From Siphonobacter aquaeclarae (GTDB lineage Bacteria > Bacteroidota > Bacteroidia > Cytophagales > Spirosomataceae), in assembly GCF_900103285.1 (NCBI RefSeq), contig NZ_FNGS01000004.1, positions 291,960-355,959 on the forward strand: a stretch of DNA of 64,000 nucleotides, read 5' to 3'. The notes below the pieces were generated by a model that saw only the letters and a list, made by a program, of their open reading frames with translations, was not told the DNA's origin and ran no database searches. Shown here one piece after another: positions 59,021 through 64,000 of this stretch. How positions within the stretch are numbered: the first letter of the stretch is position 1; each line of letters begins with the position of its first letter. A program made the position numbers and the translations under genes.

Positions 59021-59998
59021 TTATTTCCGTTGCAACTCCGCAAATTCCTTCGCGAAATACGTCAGGATGATCTTCGCTCCCGCCCGTTTGATGGACGTCA
59101 GCGTTTCGAGCATGACTTTCTGCCCGTCAATCCAGCCGTTCTGCGCGCCGGCCTTGATCAGGGAGTATTCTCCGGAGATGTTATAAGCCGCAATCGGAAG
59201 CGCAAAATTGTCGTTCAGCATCTTGATGATATCCAGGTACAGCATCGCGGGCTTCACCATCAGGTAGTCGGCGCCTTCCGCATAGTCAAGTTCAGCTTCA
59301 ATCATGGCCTCTTTGATGTTCGCGGGATTCATCTGATACGTCTTTTTGTCGCCGAATTTCGGGGCCGACTCCAGCGCATCCCGGAAGGGGCTGTACAACG
59401 ACGACGCATACTTGGCCGTGTACGACATAATTGCCACGTTCGTAAAGCCGTTGTCGTCCAGAATTTCCCGGAGATACCCGACCCGTCCATCCATCATATC
59501 GGAGGGTCCGAGGATATCCGCGCCGACCTGCGCCTGGGCGAGGGCCATTTTTCCGAGGATTTCAAGGGTTTCGTCGTTGAGGATTTCACCGTTTTCGACG
59601 AGGCCGTCGTGGCCATCGGAGCTGTAGGGGTCCATCGCCACATCCGTCATCACGACGACATCCGGAAAGCGGGATTTGACCGCATGAATCGCTTCCAGGT
59701 ACATATTGCCCGGGCGATGGCTTTCGGTGGCGAAGCGGTCTTTCTTTTCTTCTGCCAGGCCGGGGAAAATATCAAACGTCTTGATACCCAGGTCGCGGCA
59801 GTAGGCGATTTCTTCGAGGAGGTTATCGAGGGAATGCCGGTAAATCCCCGGCATGGAAGCGACTTCCTTTTTCACACGGGTTCCTTCTACCAGAAAAACG
59901 GGAAGGATCAGGTCGTTGACGGATACCGTCGTTTCTTCGACCAGCGCTCTGACCGCCGCATTGGTACGCAGGCGGCGGGGACGACGAATAATGTTCAT
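59021..59998 (-). CDS. hemB: Porphobilinogen synthase (delta-aminolevulinic acid dehydratase)
   Basis: Condenses two 5-aminolevulinate molecules to porphobilinogen in haem synthesis. The 325-residue protein has Schiff-base lysines in SYTAKYASS and YLMVKPAML. The metal region MTDVAMDPYSSDGHDG has aspartates in place of the cysteines of zinc enzymes, so it is of the magnesium type. The start MNIIRRPRRLR at 59998 is preferred to an upstream ATG at 60028. A promoter element lies at 60026-60033. Confidence 0.95.
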   Translation of the reverse strand: MNIIRRPRRLRTNAAVRALVEETTVSVNDLILPVFLVEGTRVKKEVASMPGIYRHSLDNLLEEIAYCRDLGIKTFDIFPGLAEEKKDRFATESHRPGNMYLEAIHAVKSRFPDVVVMTDVAMDPYSSDGHDGLVENGEILNDETLEILGKMALAQAQVGADILGPSDMMDGRVGYLREILDDNGFTNVAIMSYTAKYASSLYSPFRDALESAPKFGDKKTYQMNPANIKEAMIEAELDYAEGADYLMVKPAMLYLDIIKMLNDNFALPIAAYNISGEYSLIKAGAQNGWIDGQKVMLETLTSIKRAGAKIILTYFAKEFAELQRK

Positions 59999-60025
59999 GG
60001 CACGAGCATCTTGTTCAAACGCCCG

Positions 60026-60033
60026 CAAAGCTA
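60026..60033 (-). promoter_or_regulatory. -7 element of hemB
   Basis: Minus strand TAGCTTTG, exact, 27 bases before the ATG. The upstream side is family A repeat, with no clear -33. Confidence 0.45.
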
Positions 60034-60040
60034 CGGTGCG

Positions 60041-60175
60041 GTTTTCAGTTTTCGGTTTTCTGTTTTGAGTTTGGGGTGAATGGGGAGGAAATGTTTACAG
60101 TTTACGGTTTTCGGTTTTCAGTTTGGGATGAAAGAGCTATCCCGGAAACCCAACTGAAAACTGAAAACTGAAAAC
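60041..60175. repeat. Heptamer arrays, family A (GTTTNNN)
   Basis: Two plus-strand arrays of five units, 60041-60075 and 60093-60127, each ending in GTTTGGG, face one inverted array at 60151-60175 (CAAC plus three TGAAAAC). Either plus array can pair with the inverted one, giving alternative hairpins. It fills the tandem gap between DUF456 and hemB. Confidence 0.85.
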
Positions 60176-60181
60176 CGCGTC

Positions 60182-60655
60182 TCAGAATGCCGCCACCACC
60201 GCATACCCAATCATCACCAGGCACAGTACTATTTTCATAAACATACCTGCCAGAAAACCGAGGAAAGAGCCAAAGGCGGCCTTGAGCGCGTTTTGGTGAG
60301 ACAGGCCGGCGATCAGCTCGCCGGCGAAGGCCCCGAGAAAAGCGCCCAGAAACAGGCCGCCGGGGATGGGTACAAACAAACCGGCGATCAGCCCCAGGGT
60401 GGTACCCCAGGCGCCGTAGGAGGTACCCCCGAATTTTTTCACACCCCAGATCGGCACGTAGTAGTCCAGTACGGTGATGATCAGGGTAATGATACCGATG
60501 ACGATCAGCGCCGGAGTCGATACCTCCGCGTAGCCTGATCCTTTGAGCAGGAGTAATCCGAGGAAGCTGAGCGGAGGGCCCGGCAGAGGAAGAACCGCTC
60601 CGGCAAGTCCTGTCAGCAACGCGGCGATTCCGAGAATAAGCAGCACGATTTCCAT
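60182..60655 (-). CDS. DUF456 membrane protein
   Basis: A 157-residue membrane protein with four to five helices and glycine-rich motifs (LPLPGPPLSFLGLLLL, VPIPGGLFLGAFLGAFAGEL, typical of DUF456). Function unknown. A near-consensus TACCTTTC lies five bases upstream of the ATG. The stop is seven bases from a family A array, which replaces an ordinary terminator. Confidence 0.88.
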   Translation of the reverse strand: MEIVLLILGIAALLTGLAGAVLPLPGPPLSFLGLLLLKGSGYAEVSTPALIVIGIITLIITVLDYYVPIWGVKKFGGTSYGAWGTTLGLIAGLFVPIPGGLFLGAFLGAFAGELIAGLSHQNALKAAFGSFLGFLAGMFMKIVLCLVMIGYAVVAAF

Positions 60656-60684
60656 GAACGAAAGGTAGCCGTCTTCCCGAAAGC

Positions 60685-60714
60685 AAAAAAGCCACCCCGA
60701 TGAGGATGGCTTTT
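60685..60714 (-). terminator. Terminator of rnc
   Basis: Eight-bp A/T-flanked stem (60687-60694 with 60707-60714) extended by partial pairing, followed by T on the minus strand. Confidence 0.8.
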
Positions 60715-60742
60715 GAGACGGATAAAAGGGTTCTGGAAAGGA

Positions 60743-61516
60743 TTACTCCGTGCTTTTGACGGGATTGAGCTTTTCCATCCCCTTTTCCGAGGCCGATTGC
60801 TCTGCTTTTTTCTTGTTGAAGCCGGAGCCGGTGGCAAAGACTTCGTTGTCAATCAGCAGTTCGGCAATAAACTCTTTATGCCGGGCGGTTCCTTTTTCGG
60901 TCACGTCGAACCGGACTTCCCGCCCTTCCCGCTGCGCCCACTCGATGATCTGAGACTTGTAATTGATATTGGTTTCAACTACTTTGTCCAGGTCGAAGTA
61001 GCTCGACAACAGGCGTTTAAGAATGAATTTCTTCGTAAACTGAAATCCCTTGTCCAGGTAAATTGCCCCGACAAAAGCCTCCAATGCATCGCCGTACATG
61101 GAAGTCCGGGTAAGGACAGTCCGCCGGTTGGGATCGTATTCGACGAGCTTGTCGAGTCCGAGCTTGCGGGCGACCAGATTCAGCGATTCCCGGTTCACAA
61201 TCCGCGAGCGGATTTCGGTCAGGAAGCCTTCGTCCTTGTACGGATACTTCTTGAACAGGTATTCTGCTACGACCATCCCGAGTACGGCATCACCGAGGTA
61301 CTCCAGTCGTTCGTTCGACAGGCGGAGGTCCTTCCCGGTTACCGGCTTACTCACCGACGTATGCATAAAAGCCAGGCGGTAGAGTTCGAGGTTGGACGGG
61401 CGGGTCCCAATGAGCGTAGCTACCGCCTTTTTCAGCTTCTTTTCCTTGTCGGAAGGAGATCTGAAAAATTGGGTCAGTGGGTCAAAGACCGTTGATACAA
61501 ACAGCGGTAGCAGCAC
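60743..61516 (-). CDS. rnc: Ribonuclease III
   Basis: Cuts double-stranded RNA in rRNA processing and mRNA decay. The 257-residue protein has the catalytic signature NERLEYLGDAVLG (69-80) and a C-terminal double-stranded-RNA-binding domain (about 165-245, ending in FNKKKAEQSASEKGMEKL). The N-terminus is about 25 residues longer than in E. coli. It is the last gene of acpP-fabF-rnc, starting 48 bases after fabF. Confidence 0.96.
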   Translation of the reverse strand: MLLPLFVSTVFDPLTQFFRSPSDKEKKLKKAVATLIGTRPSNLELYRLAFMHTSVSKPVTGKDLRLSNERLEYLGDAVLGMVVAEYLFKKYPYKDEGFLTEIRSRIVNRESLNLVARKLGLDKLVEYDPNRRTVLTRTSMYGDALEAFVGAIYLDKGFQFTKKFILKRLLSSYFDLDKVVETNINYKSQIIEWAQREGREVRFDVTEKGTARHKEFIAELLIDNEVFATGSGFNKKKAEQSASEKGMEKLNPVKSTE

Positions 61517-61564
61517 AGGATAACAAGTTAAGGTTGACCGGCTGGTGTGGACCGGTCGGCCGGG

Positions 61565-62812
61565 CTAGATTTTCTTAAATACGACGCAGGTATTGTGTCC
61601 GCCAAACCCGAAGGTATTGCTGATGGCCACGTTAACCTCACGTGTCTGAGCCTGGTTGAAGGTGAGGTTCAGCTGCGGGTTGATGTCCGGATCATCCGTG
61701 AAGTGGTTGATCGTCGGCGGAATGGTCTGGTGTTGAATCGCCAGAATCGCCGCAACCGCTTCAATAGCCGCCGCACCACCCAGCAGGTGACCGGTCATGG
61801 ACTTGGTAGAACTGATGTTCAGCTTCGTCACGTGGTCTCCGAACAGTCGCTCGATCGCCTTGAGTTCCTGAGGATCTCCGATGGGCGTCGAGGTACCGTG
61901 GGTATTGACATAGTCGACTGCTTCCGGAGCCAGACCGGCGTCTTCAAGCGCCAGTTTCATACACATAAACGCGCCGCGACCGTCGGGGTGGGGAGCTGTA
62001 ATATGGTAGGCATCGGAAGACATGCCGCCTCCAACGATTTCGCAGTAAATTTTGGCGCCGCGGGCTTTGGCGTGCTCGTATTCTTCGAGAACAAGAGCTG
62101 CGCCGCCTTCTCCGAGGACAAAACCGTCGCGGTCTTTGTCGTACGGGCGGGAAGCCGTAGCCGCATCGTCATTGCGTTCTGAAAGGGCCTTGAGGGCGTT
62201 GAAACCGCCGACACCCGCCTGGGTAACGGCTGCTTCAGAACCGCCTGATACACATGCGTCCATTTTACCGAGACGGATGTAGTTAAAGGCGTCGATCAGG
62301 GCATTTCCGGAAGACGCGCAGGCCGAGACCGTCACATAGGTGGGTCCGCGGAAACCGTGCCGGATCGAGATCAGGCCGGAGGCGCTGTCGGCGATCATCT
62401 TCGGGATAAAGAACGGATTGAAACGGGGGGTCCCGTCTCCGCCGCCAAACGAAAGTACTTCGTCTTCAAAGGTCTTGAGACCGCCGATACCGGCTCCCCA
62501 GATCACACCAACCCGGTCGAGATCGAGTTTTTCTTTATCGAAGCCCGCGTCTTCAATGGCCTGGTCGGCCGTGACGACAGCGTACTGGGTAAACCAGTCC
62601 ATCTTTCGGGCTTCCTGGCGAGGAATGTACGACTGCACATCGAAGTTTTTAACCTCACAGGCGAAGCGCGTCCGGAAGCGGGTGGCATCGAACCGGGTAA
62701 TGCCAGCAGCGCCGCTGACACCGTTTTTCAGACCGTTCCAGTACTCGTCTACCGTATTTCCAATGGGGGTAAGAGCTCCAAGTCCAGTAATAACAACTCG
62801 CTTTAATTGCAT
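61565..62812 (-). CDS. fabF: 3-oxoacyl-ACP synthase II
   Basis: Elongation condensing enzyme of type II fatty-acid synthesis. The 415-residue thiolase-fold protein has the active-site cysteine in VTVSACASSGNALIDAF, and histidines in YVNTHGTSTPIGD and SMTGHLLGGAA. The start MQLKRVVITG is preferred to an ATG eight codons upstream. It lies 175 bases after acpP. Confidence 0.96.
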   Translation of the reverse strand: MQLKRVVITGLGALTPIGNTVDEYWNGLKNGVSGAAGITRFDATRFRTRFACEVKNFDVQSYIPRQEARKMDWFTQYAVVTADQAIEDAGFDKEKLDLDRVGVIWGAGIGGLKTFEDEVLSFGGGDGTPRFNPFFIPKMIADSASGLISIRHGFRGPTYVTVSACASSGNALIDAFNYIRLGKMDACVSGGSEAAVTQAGVGGFNALKALSERNDDAATASRPYDKDRDGFVLGEGGAALVLEEYEHAKARGAKIYCEIVGGGMSSDAYHITAPHPDGRGAFMCMKLALEDAGLAPEAVDYVNTHGTSTPIGDPQELKAIERLFGDHVTKLNISSTKSMTGHLLGGAAAIEAVAAILAIQHQTIPPTINHFTDDPDINPQLNLTFNQAQTREVNVAISNTFGFGGHNTCVVFKKI

Positions 62813-62987
62813 AGCGGAATGGTTTTGGGTAATCACGACAGGTATTTCCGGACCACCCGGCCTTTCAGCGAAAGTAGGGTGTATTTTCCGGAAAGTGAAC
62901 CTGACCGAGCAAAATCAAAAAAATGTGCTAATCCGAAAAGGGACATAAACATGCCCATTTTCAAATTAGCACCGCTGAAAGAGATAC

Positions 62988-63224
62988 TTACTTGGCGTGT
63001 TCTTCCAGATAAGCAACAGCTTGTCCGACCGTCGTGATCGTTTCAGCCTGATCATCAGGAATGGACACGTTGAATTCCTTTTCAAATTCCATGATGAGTT
63101 CCACGGTATCGAGCGAGTCAGCACCGAGGTCGTTCGTGAAGCTAGCCTCGGGGGTTACTTCCGACTCCTCCACGCCCAATTTGTCAATGATAATCTGCTT
63201 GACCTTAGCTGAGATTTCTGACAT
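62988..63224 (-). CDS. acpP: Acyl carrier protein
   Basis: A 78-residue four-helix carrier with the phosphopantetheine site DSL (S37) in [20 protein letters not shown]. Carries growing acyl chains for FabF and the other fatty-acid enzymes. It heads the acpP-fabF-rnc cluster and has a recognisable promoter. Confidence 0.97.
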   Translation of the reverse strand: MSEISAKVKQIIIDKLGVEESEVTPEASFTNDLGADSLDTVELIMEFEKEFNVSIPDDQAETITTVGQAVAYLEEHAK

Positions 63225-63259
63225 TGTTATGAATGATTTGGTTCAAAAAACGTCGCAAA

Positions 63260-63287
63260 GAAAATTACTTGCTTTCAGATTGACAAA
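63260..63287 (-). promoter_or_regulatory. Promoter of acpP
   Basis: Minus strand TTTG (63284-63287), 16-base spacer, TAATTTTC (63260-63267, one base off). It lies 35 bases before the ATG. Confidence 0.5.
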
Positions 63288-63341
63288 CATATTTTTCGGA
63301 TAGTCGGAACAACGAAAGCCAAAAACGGACGTTAAGGCTAT

Positions 63342-63383
63342 GCCGGAGGAAAGAATTGCGACGGGCAATCCCTTTCCTCCGGC
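63342..63383. terminator. Hairpin terminator between the GIN-domain gene and acpP
   Basis: Twelve-bp perfect outer stem (63342-63353 with 63372-63383) with a five-bp inner stem. The T-run is on the plus side, so termination of the leftward GIN-domain message would rest on the stem alone. Confidence 0.5.
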
Positions 63384-63401
63384 CTTATTTTTCCGGCGAT
63401 T

Positions 63402-64000
63402 TTACTCGCTGCGAACCGAACTCGCGCCTGAGGTATTGGCCTGTACCGACGGATGCCCGCGGTACCGGATTTTACTCGCGCCGCTTGCCTGGGCTGACAG
63501 GGATTCTTTCACGTTGACATGCGCCGAACTGGCACCGGAGGCGTCAATAACGGCCCGGTCTACCGCAAAATCTCCTCCCTGGAAGGACGTCGCGCCTGAC
63601 ACCGACCCTTTGATTTCTCCGGCGCTGCCCGTCAGGTTGATGGACGAAGCGCCTGACAGATCCAGGGCTACCTGCTTCGCTTTCACATCGATTTTCGCAT
63701 TGGACGCACCCGAAATCCGGATGTCAAGTTTGTCGGAACTGAAACCGGCAATATCTGATTTCGTTGCTCCGCTGAGCTGAATACCCTTCAGGGCCGGCAT
63801 GCGGAGGGTGATCGTCACCCGCTCCCGCCGGTTGTTTTTCCACCAGCCTTTGTCTTTTTCCTTGAAGTGAATATCGAGCTCGCCGTTGCGAACTTCTGCT
63901 ACCAGGTCGTCAAGATCCTTCGCTTCTCCCTCTGCTTTCACGCTGAAGTCACCGGGACGTACGTCCACGACAAATGCAGAAGAAAGCTGAAAGCGGTCGA
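63402..64000 (-). CDS. GIN-domain (DUF2807) protein, partial
   Basis: The visible 199 residues are the C-terminal part of an exported GIN-domain protein; the N-terminus and signal peptide lie beyond the right edge, and the frame is open there (DRFQLSSAFVVDVRPGDF). The domain shows the typical repeat of short strands with SGAS turns (LSGATKSDI, ISGASNAKI, LSGASSINL, VSGATSFQGG, ASGASSAHV, TSGASSVRSE), as in a beta-helix adhesin-like fold. Function unknown. Confidence 0.88.
   Translation of the reverse strand, partial: DRFQLSSAFVVDVRPGDFSVKAEGEAKDLDDLVAEVRNGELDIHFKEKDKGWWKNNRRERVTITLRMPALKGIQLSGATKSDIAGFSSDKLDIRISGASNAKIDVKAKQVALDLSGASSINLTGSAGEIKGSVSGATSFQGGDFAVDRAVIDASGASSAHVNVKESLSAQASGASKIRYRGHPSVQANTSGASSVRSE

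Noticed and set aside
1-64000. tRNA, rRNA, insertion sequences, prophage genes, restriction or other defence systems
   Set aside because: I looked for these on both strands and saw none that I could support by eye; a tRNAscan or HMM search would settle it.

Overview
The window reads as chromosomal DNA of a Bacteroidota bacterium, most likely in the order Cytophagales. Evidence in the sequence: promoters of the type TTTG-N18/19-TAnnTTTG with no clear Shine-Dalgarno sites; a secreted protein with a C-terminal type IX secretion sorting domain; proteins typical of the phylum (BatD, DUF1573, DUF6660, a GIN/DUF2807 protein, fused E1alpha-E1beta 2-oxoacid dehydrogenase, a CzcA-TolC fusion). Base composition is moderately GC-rich with one clearly AT-richer gene (12698-14110). 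I found no tRNA, rRNA, insertion sequence, prophage or CRISPR array. Most of the window is housekeeping or envelope genes.

Layout. 1-6076: nuoI (C-terminus off the left edge, with a long repeated tail), a DUF962 protein, dnaG, a cupin sugar-phosphate-isomerase-like protein, and an ECF sigma/anti-sigma pair. 6077-7460: repeats, a candidate small RNA, a DUF1573 protein. 7461-15714: fused 2-oxoacid dehydrogenase E1, a polytopic membrane protein, then a leftward cassette of two paralogous membrane alkaline-phosphatase-like proteins, a 50-residue membrane protein with a DPGSGS motif, and a NoeA-like methyltransferase overlapping it by four bases. 15782-22346: secreted SUMF1-like and Gfo/Idh/MocA proteins, apbE, murE, a BaiN-type flavoprotein, DUF983. 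22424-26618: an ArsR-controlled sulfur/persulfide operon (ArsR, TauE, two thioredoxins, MBL-rhodanese, two YeeE/YedE halves). 26882-32086: sodium symporter, two-component system, T9SS cargo. 32206-40924: heavy-metal efflux locus (DUF6660, CzcA-TolC fusion, CzcB, a NiCoT/UreH-like membrane protein, P1B ATPase). 41062-46223: glycosidase-like, esterase and TlpA-like secreted proteins. 46417-49965: rsmH-ftsL-ftsI. 50106-57397: Wzi-like protein, HxlR/SDR pair, batD-aroC-ABC-F operon, a small conserved protein. 57478-64000: pyrC, hemB, DUF456, acpP-fabF-rnc, and a partial GIN-domain protein.

The most unusual signal is not a gene. Ten intergenic sites carry arrays of short degenerate units (seven bases in nine sites, nine bases in one), and most arrays face an inverted array across a loop, giving large periodic hairpins. 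Three unrelated heptamer alphabets recur (GTTTNNN; NGCNNTA; RGCANNG), plus one nonamer (TCTGTGNNN). They lie in divergent, tandem and convergent gaps, so they are not simply terminators. One sits in the predicted leader of the sulfur operon. A second pattern is that several promoters end 4-16 bases before the start codon (dnaG, DUF6660, batD, baiN, pyrC), which predicts leaderless or nearly leaderless messages.
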